Shown: positions 9,116 to 18,431 of the stretch, piece by piece
Position numbering within the stretch: position 1 is the stretch's first letter
Layout: each line of letters begins with the position of its first letter
Assembly (NCBI GenBank): GCA_963809965.1
Contig: CAWELU010000008.1
Coordinates: 1 to 64,000 of the forward strand
DNA length: 64,000 nucleotides
Origin: CAIWHR01 sp963809965
GTDB taxonomy: Bacteria > Pseudomonadota > Gammaproteobacteria > Burkholderiales > Casimicrobiaceae
Reading direction: 5' to 3'
Notes under the pieces: model-generated
Told to the model about the DNA's origin: nothing
Seen by the model: the letters and a program-made list of their open reading frames with translations, nothing else
Databases searched by the model: none
Made by a program: the position numbers and the translations under genes

Positions 9116-9517
9116 CTATTCTTCCCAGAACGCATAGGCCAGGAATCCAAACAACAGAACCTCCCCGGCGGTGATTGGAATCCGGAGCGCGCTGGGAATG
9201 ATATCCAGCGCTCCGCTTCCACTGAACAACGGGATTACTCTCATTGCTGCGAGCAGCAGAAAGCCGATCGCAGTTGGCCTTGCCGTCGCATTTCGAAGAG
9301 CCGGATCTGCGGCGGCACGCAGAAGCAAGAGACCCCATGCAATCATTGTCGCGCCGAAGCTGGCAAAGGCGTAGTACGCCAAAGTCGTTGCCGTGGCGGC
9401 GACCGAGAAGCCAGTAAGTTCGTGCAGCACGTAAAGCAAGAAGAAGCCGACGCCGGCTACAACCAATAACCACGCGGTGAATTTCCATAGCAGTGGTTGG
9501 TTCGAGTTCTGTGCCAT
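9116..9517 (-). CDS. Four-helix integral membrane protein, unknown function
   Basis: A 133-residue protein with four hydrophobic segments at roughly 12-32, 45-67, 80-96 and 108-128, with no recognisable catalytic motif. The ATG follows GAGG at seven bases. Composition and codon use match the chromosome. It stands alone between repeat debris and a non-coding stretch, so context gives no role. Confidence 0.65.
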   Translation of the reverse strand: MAQNSNQPLLWKFTAWLLVVAGVGFFLLYVLHELTGFSVAATATTLAYYAFASFGATMIAWGLLLLRAAADPALRNATARPTAIGFLLLAAMRVIPLFSGSGALDIIPSALRIPITAGEVLLFGFLAYAFWEE

Positions 9518-9881
9518 TCGATGCCTCAGTTGTTGTTGTCTTCAGATCTTCCCCCTTAGGGGATTCGAGGCAGTGGACTCGTTTCCCTCTAAGGCGGCCT
9601 TCGGAATCCTCTTCATCGAACACCTCCCACAACGCCATTATCCCGCGCTGCGGTTGGCGCCCGTTTACCACTGGGAAGCTCGGGCCCGGACGGCAGTAGA
9701 GCGCAGATCCTGACCCGCTCGAGTTGCTCGACGGCCTCGCCGCTCTTGGTGCCCCATCAAACGCTTCTCATGCGCCGGGCCGACGTCGGTTCAGCCTTCC
9801 ACACTCATTCCTGCTCGCGCGTACAATGAACTCGCAGCATGCTTGAGTGGGCATGATCCAATCTGGGAAGGAGCGCGCGAG
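9518..9881. other. Intergenic between divergent genes
   Basis: About 360 bases between the divergent starts at 9517 and 9882. The minus strand holds a 24-codon open frame with a good GGGAGG site (ATG at about 9626), possibly a leader peptide, but its composition is not decisive and I do not call it a gene. Confidence 0.35.
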
Positions 9882-10910
9882 ATGGCAGATGGAGACAAAC
9901 TCATTCTGGGTACGGACTTCAATGAGGAAAACACTACAACGGAACTGACCAAGAGAGTAGGTTTTCTACCGGTTCTTGATCTGTTCAACGACAATGGCGT
10001 TGGCCTGTTGAGCATAGGAGGACAGTCGATTTTTCATGGCAATGTGGTTAGCAAAGGAGAGGCGGTTGCCGCCTTCTCTCCTGGAGTTGGGGTATATGCC
10101 ACCGGTGATGACGGAGGCGTTCTCGCCGTCGGGAGAGTCGGCGTCGATGCCATTTCAGAAATCGGAGGTGTGGGCGTCCGTGGGACCGCGACTACAGGCC
10201 GCGGTGTTGTGGGCTCTTCTGCCTTTGGTCCGGGCGTGGAGGCCAATAGCGCTAGTGGTCCGGGTGTTCTCGGAACCAGCGGTTCCGGTCATGGAGTAAA
10301 CGGGTTAAGCCGGACTAGAGCGGGCGTTGTTGGAACCAGCATCAACTTCATCGGGACTGCGGGTGTCGCCATAGAGCGCGGTATTGGAGTCGTCGGAATT
10401 GGGTTGCAAGGTGTGGCGGGCGCGTTTTGGGGAGATGTCGTTGTCCTTGGAGACTTCACCGTGGTAGGTGGCGCAAAATCCGCCGCGGTAAAGTCGCCCG
10501 ATGGTTTCTTCCGCCGCCTCTATGCATTAGAGAGTCCGGAAAGTTGGTTAGAAGACTTCGCCTCAGCCAAGCTGAGCAAAGGGAAATGCCAGGTGAAATT
10601 GGAGCGCAACTTCGCATCGGTGATACGGGCGGATTCCTACCATGTCTTCCTCACACCCAAAGGCGACTCGAACGGACTTTTCGTCAGCCGCCAGACAAGG
10701 AATGGATTCGAAGTCAAAGAGCAGGGCGGTGGCGAAAGCAACATCGAGTTCAGTTATCGTGTCGTGGCAAAACGGAAAGACATTGCTGGCAAGCGGATGG
10801 AGAAAGTCAAATTGCCCGCGATGCCTTCACTGGAAACCAAAGCCAAGAAGCTCGCACCCTTACCGGAAGTTCCCAAACCACGGCCGCTAAGCCAATACCG
10901 GAAAGGCTGA
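9882..10910 (+). CDS. Glycine/valine-rich beta-repeat protein with conserved C-terminal domain
   Basis: A 342-residue protein starting at an ATG with AAGGAG eight bases upstream; an ATG at 9843 has no such site. There is no signal peptide. Residues 65-185 are tandem short repeats of the G-V-x-G / GVVGTS type, expected to stack as a beta-helix, as in phage tail fibres and some surface proteins. The C-terminal part, from SPDGFFRRLYALESPE to YRVVAKRKDIAGKRMEKV, resembles a domain found after such repeats in bacterial and tail-fibre-like proteins. GC content is visibly lower than its neighbours. Function unknown; a transferred surface or fibre-like protein is the best guess. Confidence 0.7.
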   Translation: MADGDKLILGTDFNEENTTTELTKRVGFLPVLDLFNDNGVGLLSIGGQSIFHGNVVSKGEAVAAFSPGVGVYATGDDGGVLAVGRVGVDAISEIGGVGVRGTATTGRGVVGSSAFGPGVEANSASGPGVLGTSGSGHGVNGLSRTRAGVVGTSINFIGTAGVAIERGIGVVGIGLQGVAGAFWGDVVVLGDFTVVGGAKSAAVKSPDGFFRRLYALESPESWLEDFASAKLSKGKCQVKLERNFASVIRADSYHVFLTPKGDSNGLFVSRQTRNGFEVKEQGGGESNIEFSYRVVAKRKDIAGKRMEKVKLPAMPSLETKAKKLAPLPEVPKPRPLSQYRKG

Positions 10911-11395
10911 AGCCTTGCACAACGTTATGCTACTTGGCTTGAGGATGAGAGCGTCCGCGTCCACAACCACGCCTCGGTGACGAGGGCGATGATCCACATG
11001 TCGGCGCCGCAGAGCGGGTAGCGGAGTGGGAAGACCTCATAGATGCGGGCGAGCAGCAGCAACCCCGCGCTGATTCGTTCGCCACGCGCCGCTGCGACTA
11101 GACCAACGACTGCTCACGAGGATATTGAGCCGAGCTACTGAGTGACCGGTTGTGGCCGTACTGAGACATCGAAACCATCGGCTTCGCCCGACCCCCGCAG
11201 CACTCCGATGGCTGGTCAAATCGGCCGGGGAGCTGCACGTACTACGAAGCACTTCCTTCGATACGGACTCCCCGCGGACCGCAGTCATTGATAGAGCTGC
11301 TCGCGCGACGGCGGCAGACCAGACGGCCCGCGCATGCGCGTCGAGGCGAGCGTCTGAAAAATGCCGACCACCTTGTCGGCGTGAATAGGGTGAGC
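10911..11395. other. Intergenic, no gene seen
   Basis: About 485 bases with only low-quality shadow frames. Short stretches near 11110-11170 resemble the GC-rich dispersed-repeat vocabulary. No terminator or promoter could be placed. Confidence 0.35.
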
Positions 11396-12460
11396 CTACT
11401 TCTTCGAGCCAGTAGCCAGACGGCGGCGGGTCTCCGCGAGCTGTTTGCCAAGTTCGGTGGCCACGAGGTCGCGACCGATCGATCGTCGCACGGAGGAGCC
11501 GAAGCCTCGCACCTGGTCGGTGAAGGTTTGGTTGATGGCGAAGACCATCCAATCCTGTTCGTAAGGGATTACGCCAATTAACGTGAGCATTGCGTTGTAT
11601 TCCCGGGAAGCGTAGAAGTGCACGTCGGCGCCGATCGCCCCCTGGGCATCTCGCCTTCGGAGCTCTGCGGAGAGCGCCAGCACGTTGTCAGTCGCTACCC
11701 GACGTTCCATCCAATAGTACTGTCGCGTCAGCCGCGAACTCGCTCCGGTCGTCGGCGCTCCCAGAGCGTCCACGAAGCCGGGAAACTCATCAGCAAGGAA
11801 CGCGAGGCCGCGGATCGCGGCGCGAAGTTCAACCGCCGGATCAACCACCTCGCCATTGGCCCGCACGTAAGGCTGCACGCCTGGGAGACCCTGCCTGGCG
11901 TAGGCATTGAGCCGGGCGGCGAAGATCTCGGCGAGGGTCGAGCGGACGCGGCTCTCCAGATCGCTGGCGGTCGAGCTCAGCGACTTGAGCTTCTGGGCCT
12001 CGGCGGTGTCCAGGTTCAGATTGCTCGCTGGCGCCTTGACCAACTCCTGCAGCCGGCCGACATCGGGCAGGGGCATGGCGCTGAACGCCGCGAGCTCAAC
12101 GCTACCTTCCCCCAGGGCCAGGTAACGCTGAACCCCATGAATCCGGAGGAAGGTTTCCGCGTGTAGAAACGCGTCCACGACGGCGCTGGCGTCCGGCGCC
12201 TTTACGAGCAGCATGGCACCGGCCGCCACGATTTCCTCTGGGAGCTGCTCCCGGCCGGAGAGTCCATTGTCCACGACGTCGCCGGATTCCAGCTGCGCCC
12301 GTTTTGCCTGGTCAAGCCCAAGGTAGCTGAGCAGCTTCCCCGCCAGGGATTTCCCGTTCGGGGCTTGGGGCGGCTCGGCGCCCGGAGACGTAACAGGCAG
12401 CAGCAGCATGAGCATGGCCGCTGCCATGAAGGAAATCCGGGAGGTCAGCGGCCTCATCAT
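11396..12460 (-). CDS. Exported protein of unknown function
   Basis: About 354 residues from the ATG-ATG pair at 12460/12457; only a weak AGAG site precedes. The N-terminus is a signal peptide (RISFMAAAMLMLLLPVTSPG then AEPPQ). The mature part is largely alpha-helical with a central LESRVRSTLAEIFAARLNAY helix and an Arg-rich C-terminal region. No family was recognised. It is a stand-alone gene, probably periplasmic or lipid-facing. Confidence 0.65.
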   Translation of the reverse strand: MMRPLTSRISFMAAAMLMLLLPVTSPGAEPPQAPNGKSLAGKLLSYLGLDQAKRAQLESGDVVDNGLSGREQLPEEIVAAGAMLLVKAPDASAVVDAFLHAETFLRIHGVQRYLALGEGSVELAAFSAMPLPDVGRLQELVKAPASNLNLDTAEAQKLKSLSSTASDLESRVRSTLAEIFAARLNAYARQGLPGVQPYVRANGEVVDPAVELRAAIRGLAFLADEFPGFVDALGAPTTGASSRLTRQYYWMERRVATDNVLALSAELRRRDAQGAIGADVHFYASREYNAMLTLIGVIPYEQDWMVFAINQTFTDQVRGFGSSVRRSIGRDLVATELGKQLAETRRRLATGSKK

Positions 12461-12898
12461 GCTTTTCTCTTTACGCCCACTGTTTTCGCGCACTCGCTGG
12501 GGACTTGCGAACCGCCATGCAGCGCTAGAAGAAAACAACCGGTCAGTTCTACTTCGACGAAGGGATGAGTATTAGTCCGGCGTTAACAACCAGCGACCAA
12601 CGAGTCGCGATTTGAGCACCGAAAAGCACTGGCGTCTAGGCGAGGATTCGGAGCCTCGCAGCCCTCTTCCCAGTGGCCGGTTTTGGGTGAATTGGACCGC
12701 AGGGTCGTCCGACAGCTCTTGGCCGATTGCCGACGTATGTTCGGCGGCGGAGAATAGCCCGTTCGGTGACTGCAGAGGAACGCACGAATGTTCTGCGCCC
12801 GCTTCGTCACCTATGGTACGCGCGGCGCCGCCGCTTTGCAGCGACGCACTGCGCGCAGCGCTGTTCGAAACTCGACGACCGTCGTCTTGGAGATTGCG
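12461..12898. other. Intergenic between divergent genes
   Basis: About 440 bases between the divergent starts at 12460 and 12899. The middle (about 12640-12770) has GC-rich repeat-like wording (AGTGGCCGG, GGTCGTCCGAC, TTGGCCGATTGC). No gene is supported. Confidence 0.35.
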
Positions 12899-13372
12899 AT
12901 GCTCTCACGCATGAGCCTTTGGCTTTGCATGGTGATCGTACCAATATCCGCTCATGCGGACTGGCAATACGCGACATGGGGCATGTCCCCGGAGCACGTT
13001 ATTTCCGCGTCGAAGGGCGTTGCCGTGCGCGCGGAGAGTCCCGCCGTTGCACGGAACGGCGAACGAGGATTGCTCACTGCCCCCTACGCGACGAATAACA
13101 TCCTGTTCGTCGTTCATTTCTGGTTCGCCGTGGGCGAGCCGAAGCTGGCCCGGGTCAGTCTTGGCACACGGTACGCCTCAGACTGTCCGAATGTGCGTTC
13201 CCTCTTGTCCAGTATCTACGGTGCGCCGCAGGTCTCCGATCTCGGGCCACCCTCGTCCTTGCGGTGGCGCAGCGACGCGACCGGCAATTTCATCGCGTTC
13301 TCGCAGTACAGCGACACGCGTTGTGTCCTCGATTACTACCCGATACCCATTCCCGGGCCGCCCGGCCTTTAG
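12899..13372 (+). CDS. Small periplasmic protein of unknown function
   Basis: 157 residues from the ATG at 12899, with GGAG seven bases upstream. A signal peptide (MSLWLCMVIVPISAHA|DW) is followed by WQYATWGMSPEHVISASKG, an opening seen in small exported proteobacterial proteins of unknown role, then a beta-rich body with two cysteines near the C-terminus that may form a disulfide. It has no operon partners. Confidence 0.6.
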   Translation: MLSRMSLWLCMVIVPISAHADWQYATWGMSPEHVISASKGVAVRAESPAVARNGERGLLTAPYATNNILFVVHFWFAVGEPKLARVSLGTRYASDCPNVRSLLSSIYGAPQVSDLGPPSSLRWRSDATGNFIAFSQYSDTRCVLDYYPIPIPGPPGL

Positions 13373-13678
13373 GAACGCCGAAGGCAGATAGCGTCCCACG
13401 TTTGCCAAGACCGGCAGCGCGCGTGCGCATGTTCCTCCGCCGGTACGTCACTCGGCGCACACGTCGTCGGAAGGATGTGTGGCGCCGGCGTGCTGACTCG
13501 ACCTGCTTTGCCTGGTTCCACGATCGACGCTAAGGTTATCCAGCGTCCGCTGCCGGGCAATTGGCCGCATGACGGCTCGTGGCCGCGAGCCGCCTCTTCG
13601 TGGACGGTCTCAGAACGACCCAGAGCATTCGTTGCGCCTTACGAAAGGCCGACGGGCTGCCCCTCGGGGGCTTCGCGC
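13373..13678. other. Intergenic, convergent
   Basis: 306 bases between convergent genes. Contains repeat-like text (GTCCGCTGCCGGGCAATTGG, AGAACGACCCAGAGCATTCG). No clear terminator is visible. Confidence 0.35.
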
Positions 13679-14851
13679 TCAACCGCTCCGGGCAAAGACC
13701 GGCAAAGCGCGCGCCACCATTTCGTCGGAGGCGGTCAGGCTAATTCGGAAGTGATCGCTGGCGTTCATGATGCTGCCCGGCATTACGAAGACGCCGTGAT
13801 CGGCGAGCGCATTCCATTGGCGCGTCGGATCATCGCTCGACCAATTGACCCACAGGTAGAACGTCCCCTCCGGTGGCAGCACGGCGTGGCCCGACCTCGT
13901 CAGCGCCTCGCTCAGCACGTCGCGGCGGCGAGTGAGCGTCTGAATGTCGATCGACAACCGGTCGAGATGCGGAACGGCGTACTGCATGACGGCGTTGGGA
14001 AAGCACCAGCCCAGCGCCATCTGGGTCGCGAACATCGCGTCGCGCAGCGCCTGCCGGTCTGCGGCGGGCATCAGCGGCGAGATCGCCAGATAGCCCAGCC
14101 GCTGGCCCGGCGCGAGTAGTACCTTGCCGAAACTGTAGGAGATGAGCGTCCACGGGTAGACCGCGGCGGGGCTTACGAAACCGCGTCCATCGAAGCGCAG
14201 GCGGCGGTAAGGCTCATCGGACAACAGGAAGATACGGCGGCCACTCCGCCTGGAAGCGCGCTCGAGCCGGTCGGCGAGCGCGGTCAGAACCTCATGCTCG
14301 TAGATGCGACCAGTCGGGTTGTGCGGCGTATTGACGATCACGAGCCGCGTCCGCGGCCCGATCGCCGCATCGATCGCGTCGAGGTCGAGGTCGAAGCGCG
14401 GCTTCCGCAGCGGGACCTTTCGCGGCACGGCGTCCGCGGCGAGCAGCATCGGCTCGTAGCAGAACCAGGCGGGCTCGGAGTAGATAGCCTCGTCCCCGGC
14501 ATCGAGCACCAGGTGAAAGGCTACGGAGATGGCCGCGAAGGCGCCGGCGGTCAGCGCGATGTCGGGCGGTTCGAACGGCAGGCCGACCTCCTTGCCAACC
14601 GTGTCGGCCAGGTAAGCACGGGGCGCCTCCTCGCTCGTCTTGTAGGCGAACCAATCCTTGTTCTGCGGCAGGGCCGCTTCCCGGATCGCCGCAACGAGAC
14701 CCGGGAGAGGCATTTCGTGCGGGTTGCCGAACGTGAAGTCCGAGATGCCGGCGTCCTCGCGCCGCTCCGCGTAACGCGATTTGAAGAAGAACTCCGTTAC
14801 AGCGTCGAATGCGCTGCTCGCCGCGGCACTTCGATGCGAGACGACCGGCAT
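13679..14851 (-). CDS. Pyridoxal-phosphate aminotransferase, class I/II
   Basis: A cytoplasmic fold-type I aminotransferase of 390 residues. Visible family marks are the NTPHNPTG substrate/PLP segment, LLSDEPYRRLRFD with the PLP-contacting Asp and Tyr, and ISYSFGKVLLAPGQRLGY containing the Schiff-base Lys and the phosphate-binding Arg. The C-terminal domain has the substrate-carboxylate Arg in DHFRISLTAS. The start at 14851 has GGAGG seven bases upstream. It probably uses aspartate or an aromatic amino acid; the substrate cannot be set from sequence. It stands alone. Confidence 0.85.
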   Translation of the reverse strand: MPVVSHRSAAASSAFDAVTEFFFKSRYAERREDAGISDFTFGNPHEMPLPGLVAAIREAALPQNKDWFAYKTSEEAPRAYLADTVGKEVGLPFEPPDIALTAGAFAAISVAFHLVLDAGDEAIYSEPAWFCYEPMLLAADAVPRKVPLRKPRFDLDLDAIDAAIGPRTRLVIVNTPHNPTGRIYEHEVLTALADRLERASRRSGRRIFLLSDEPYRRLRFDGRGFVSPAAVYPWTLISYSFGKVLLAPGQRLGYLAISPLMPAADRQALRDAMFATQMALGWCFPNAVMQYAVPHLDRLSIDIQTLTRRRDVLSEALTRSGHAVLPPEGTFYLWVNWSSDDPTRQWNALADHGVFVMPGSIMNASDHFRISLTASDEMVARALPVFARSG

Positions 14852-15423
14852 GATTCGGCCTCCGCTCAGTTTGCCGACCGGGTGCGGGTCATCGATTGCG
14901 AGATCGTGAGCGCTTCCCCGACCATGTCCAAGGGAATGCCGATGGGTCGCGGTGCGATGAGGCAGCACTCGCGCGGATCAGCTCTAGAAACCTTCAACGT
15001 CTCCGCCCCCGAGCTGGAGGTGCCGCCCCGCGGATCAGGACATCGTCTCCTCGGGCAAGGTGCTCGCCTACAAATCGCACATCGATTCAAGTCGACTGCC
15101 TGACCGGACAGCATCGCGCGTCGCACTTTGTCTAGAAATCGTTCGAATGTCGTCTCGCCGCGGGGCTCTGAAGACAAGGCGCCGCGCGTCGCGACAGATG
15201 CGGAATGGTACGGGCTTGTGCGGCGGAGTCAATCGGTGCGCTCAGCCCTGGGTAACGGCGCAGCCGCCCTCGAGCGTAATGCACTACAACCGCAGTTGGC
15301 CGGTCAGCGACCATCAAGTCTGGCCGCCAGCTGCCTGATCGTCGACGGGCGCAGAACGACCCAACCCCGCCGTTGCGTCGTACAAGAACCGGACGTTCGA
15401 CCGCGATCAATTGCGACGCTCGG
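14852..15423. other. Intergenic with repeat-like debris
   Basis: About 570 bases between two minus-strand genes. Stretches at 15060-15120 and 15290-15400 use the same GC-rich repeat wording seen elsewhere (GGCCGGTCAGCGACC, GCAGAACGACCCAACCC). No gene is supported. Confidence 0.4.
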
Positions 15424-16485
15424 CTATTGAATCACGTCGTCCGCGCGCACTAGCAGCGATTGCGGGATGGTGAGCCCGAGCGCCTTTGCTATCTTGAGAT
15501 TGACCACTAGTTCGAACTTGGTCGGTTGCTCGACGGCCAAATCGGCGGGACGGGCACCCTTGAGGATTTTGTCAACGTACGCGGCCGCCTGGCGGAACTG
15601 GTACGAAAGGTTCGGCCCATAGGACATGAGAGTCCCGGCTTCCACATGCTCCCTGAACCCATGCATCGACGGTAGCCTGTACTTCGCCGCGAGGTCTGCA
15701 AGCTGCCCGCGGTGGAGCATGAACATCGAGTCCTGCACGACGAGGAGTGCCTCCACACGATCCTTCGCCATCGCTTTGAAGGCGCTGTCGAACTCATTGG
15801 GCGTGCGTGCCTCCAAGAGTAGAAGCGACACTCCCAGCGATCGGGCGGCTTCGCTCACGATATTCACTGCGAGCGCCTGGGCCGGATTGGCTGGGTTCGC
15901 GAGGACCGCTACTTTTCGTGCGTTGGGGACGGCTTCCTTGAGCAGCTGCAGCTCCTTGCCGAACATTTCCAAGCCCACATCGAAGGACACGCCTGTGATG
16001 TTCCCACCGGGGCGCGCGAGGCTGGCGACGAGTCCGACGCCGACCGGATCACCAACGCTAGAAATGACGATCGGGATTGTCGCCGTGGCGTTCTTGGCTG
16101 CTAAGGCCGCGGGTGTCGGCACCGCTACTATGAGCTCCACTTTGAGCCGAACCAACTCGGCCGCGAGCTCGGGCAGCCGGTCGTGCCTACCGTCCGCGAA
16201 TCGATAGTCGATGACGATGTTGTTACCCTCAACCCAGCCGAGTCGACGTAGTTCCTCCCGGAAGGCATCAACTCCCATATTTGCGGTGCGTGTCCCGCCT
16301 CCAAGAAAGCCTATCCGGCGCGCGTTCGCGGTCGATTGCGCATCAGCCACCAAGGGCGCCGCGAGCAATGACAGGAACACCACGAGAATGAGCCTACACA
16401 CAATCGCTGCCGCGGCCCTTTCGCCGCAAGTCGTCATGACCGTGGCGTGCTTTCCCAACAAGCGCCTGCGGTGGACTCCGTCCAT
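15424..16485 (-). CDS. ABC-type substrate-binding protein (ABC_sub_bind family)
   Basis: A 353-residue exported protein. After a long N-region and hydrophobic signal (LILVVFLSLLAAPLVADAQS) comes ARRIGFLGGG, then a two-lobe periplasmic-binding fold with the typical DPVGVGLVASLARPGGNITG and AVLANPANP segments of the ABC_sub_bind (DUF534, TrpX-like) family. These proteins capture small organic ligands for ABC importers, but no permease or ATPase gene is adjacent, so it is an orphan. The ATG at 16485 has GGAAGG upstream. Confidence 0.8.
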   Translation of the reverse strand: MDGVHRRRLLGKHATVMTTCGERAAAAIVCRLILVVFLSLLAAPLVADAQSTANARRIGFLGGGTRTANMGVDAFREELRRLGWVEGNNIVIDYRFADGRHDRLPELAAELVRLKVELIVAVPTPAALAAKNATATIPIVISSVGDPVGVGLVASLARPGGNITGVSFDVGLEMFGKELQLLKEAVPNARKVAVLANPANPAQALAVNIVSEAARSLGVSLLLLEARTPNEFDSAFKAMAKDRVEALLVVQDSMFMLHRGQLADLAAKYRLPSMHGFREHVEAGTLMSYGPNLSYQFRQAAAYVDKILKGARPADLAVEQPTKFELVVNLKIAKALGLTIPQSLLVRADDVIQ

Positions 16486-16654
16486 GCTTTTCCTTCCCCG
16501 AAAGACCGCGGGCAAGTCTACGCTTGATCGACCAAGGTGGGTCGACAGCGTCATCGAACGTCCGCTGTAGGCGATTTCGTGATACGACCGCTCCTGGGCC
16601 GCGAGTTGCCTTTGTCCGCAGTCGACCCCGAAGCGCCGTTCCACGGTCGCCACG

Positions 16655-17245
16655 CGCCCACTGCGGCGACGCAGCCTGAGCGAACTGAAGGTCGGCAAGC
16701 ACCTGCGCCGCGTTGCGAATCAATATGTGCTCGTGCTGCAGGCAGGCAATACAAAATCTCACGAGCCAATCGAGTTTCCACTTCCCGAATTGCTTACGCC
16801 GTACCTGACGCGCTACCTCGAGCATTACCGCCTGCTCTTCCGCAAGGCCGATGCGAGCGACGCACTTTGGCTCTCGGCCAAGGGCGGCGCGCTCGGTGCG
16901 GAGGCGATCTACGAACAGATCTGCCAGCGCACCGAGGCGACGTTCGGCTTCGCTGTCAGCCCTCACTTGTTCCGCGATTGTGCGGTGACGACCATTGCCC
17001 GCGAATCGCCGGAGTTGCTCGCTGTTGCCCGTGACCTCCTCACGCATGCCAAGATCGAAACGACGTTGCGGTACTACAGCCAAGCCAAGACGGTCGATGC
17101 CGCTCGCAAGCATTCGATGGTCATCGATCGCTTACGATCCGCACGCGGGACCAGCCAAGCTCGTGTCGCTCGGACTCAAGAGTCCGACGAGCGCACCACG
17201 GGCGAAAGCCGGATGTCCATCAATCGAGGCCGAACCGAATGCTGA
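16655..17245 (+). pseudogene. Tyrosine recombinase, N-terminally truncated
   Basis: The frame opens without a plausible start and reads RRRSLSELKVGKHLRRV, VLVLQAGNTKSHEPIEFPLP, then the catalytic half with HLFRDCAVTTIA (box II H-x-x-R), LTHAKIETTLRYYSQAKT (His region and Tyr nucleophile) and DAAR. The N-terminal DNA-binding part and box I Arg are missing. It is thus the 3' part of a phage/plasmid-type integrase. Its end overlaps the next ORF by seven bases, which suggests an original operon. Confidence 0.7.
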
Positions 17246-17916
17246 ACCTTGCCAATCCCAACTCAGGCGTCATCGAACAGATGCGCCAAGCGCGCATCGC
17301 CCAGTTTGTCGCCAATGCCGACGCCGTCCTAAACGGCAATTCCGCCGTAGCACCACCCAGCGCCAGCGCCCTTGATCCTCGTCTCGAGCACCTTCGAAAC
17401 GACCGGCGCTTTGCCAGTCTGCTCAGACTCGATGATCCCACTGAGCGCGACGCCGCCCTGGAGGCAATTCAGATACTGATTGATCGCTGCGGCTACCATT
17501 GGCGCAGTGCGCTGTCGCGCCGGGCGATGAAGGATCGGCGCGCGGTCCGGCAGCGCAAGGCCACCCAATATCCGGAGCGGCGACGCGGCCGTCCCTTGGG
17601 AGCCCACAACTTCGCCGCCCGTCAATTCGGATTGGGACTGGCGATGATTTGGTGGGAACATACCGGGCGCCCGCCCTCCCGGCACGAGGCGCGTCCTGAC
17701 AGCGCCCGTGGTTCCTACCTGGAGTTCGTAGAACTGGTCACGGCCGCGGTACCGCCAGTGCGCCGCAAGTCGTCGTCGGCAGCGGTGCCGGAGTCCGAAT
17801 ACCTGGCGCGAATCAGCATCCAGGACTTCCGCGCTGCCCAGAACGCGCCCGAAGAATATCGCCGCCGCGGTTTGATTGATGAACGCCTTTGGCTGAGCAG
17901 GCCACTACCGGATTGA
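17239..17916 (+). CDS. Unknown protein linked to recombinase genes
   Basis: 225 residues starting at an ATG that overlaps the end of the truncated integrase. No signal or membrane segment. The central region is very basic (a run of Arg/Lys from 90 to 115 with RRRGRPLGAHN), and the C-terminal part has LARISIQDFRAAQNAPEEYRR. The context, between an integrase and an HTH/serine recombinase pair, suggests an accessory DNA-binding function for element mobility. I do not recognise the family. Confidence 0.55.
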   Translation: MLNLANPNSGVIEQMRQARIAQFVANADAVLNGNSAVAPPSASALDPRLEHLRNDRRFASLLRLDDPTERDAALEAIQILIDRCGYHWRSALSRRAMKDRRAVRQRKATQYPERRRGRPLGAHNFAARQFGLGLAMIWWEHTGRPPSRHEARPDSARGSYLEFVELVTAAVPPVRRKSSSAAVPESEYLARISIQDFRAAQNAPEEYRRRGLIDERLWLSRPLPD

Positions 17917-18032
17917 CCGGCAGGGGTCGATGGCGTGACGAATTCTTCTCCGTTGGACTCGAGCTCTAAGGTCGCCACCATGGGAGTGAACGTGCCGATG
18001 CATGAATCGGCCACGCGCTACCCGAGGCGGCC

Positions 18033-18296
18033 ATGTCCAGCACCCAGACGAACCTACCGCAGTACCTCTCGCCTGCTCAAGCCGGCGCAATCGTCAATCT
18101 CTCCCCACGTACCCTGCGGCGGGCGATTGCCGCCGGGCGACTACGCGCCAACTACGTCGGGCGGTCGGTACGAATCGAACTGGCCGAGCTTCAGCGCTGG
18201 GTCGAGGCAGACGGCGCGGCGCCAAGAGCCGATGGCGATGATTGCCATGGTGCTCGACGCGTCGTTCCGCATGCACGGCGAGGCACGGTCCGGTAA
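18033..18296 (+). CDS. Excisionase-like helix-turn-helix protein
   Basis: An 87-residue protein. Residues 8-55 (LPQYLSPAQAGAIVNLSPRT, then LRRAIAAGRLRANYVGRSVRI and ELQRWVE) have the HTH_17/excisionase pattern: helix-turn-helix followed by a wing ending in a Trp-containing helix. GAGG is five bases before the ATG. It precedes the serine recombinase gene and probably controls its expression or direction of recombination. Confidence 0.7.
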   Translation: MSSTQTNLPQYLSPAQAGAIVNLSPRTLRRAIAAGRLRANYVGRSVRIELAELQRWVEADGAAPRADGDDCHGARRVVPHARRGTVR

Positions 18297-18431
18297 TGGC
18301 CCGGCCTCATTCCGGCAATCTCGCCGATCCTCTCCTCGAGTTCGTCGCCCAGGTAGTTGCGCTCGAACTCATGGGCGAGCGCGAGCTCGACCCCGTCCAA
18401 CCGTCGGCCCCCAATCAACCGGATCACTTAC

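Noticed and set aside
51..15259. A shared 13-base word CCTGGGTAACGGC at 51-63 and 15247-15259, considered as an att pair
   Set aside because: A match of this length is expected by chance many times in 64 kb of GC-rich DNA, and nothing else at 15.2 kb looks like an element border.
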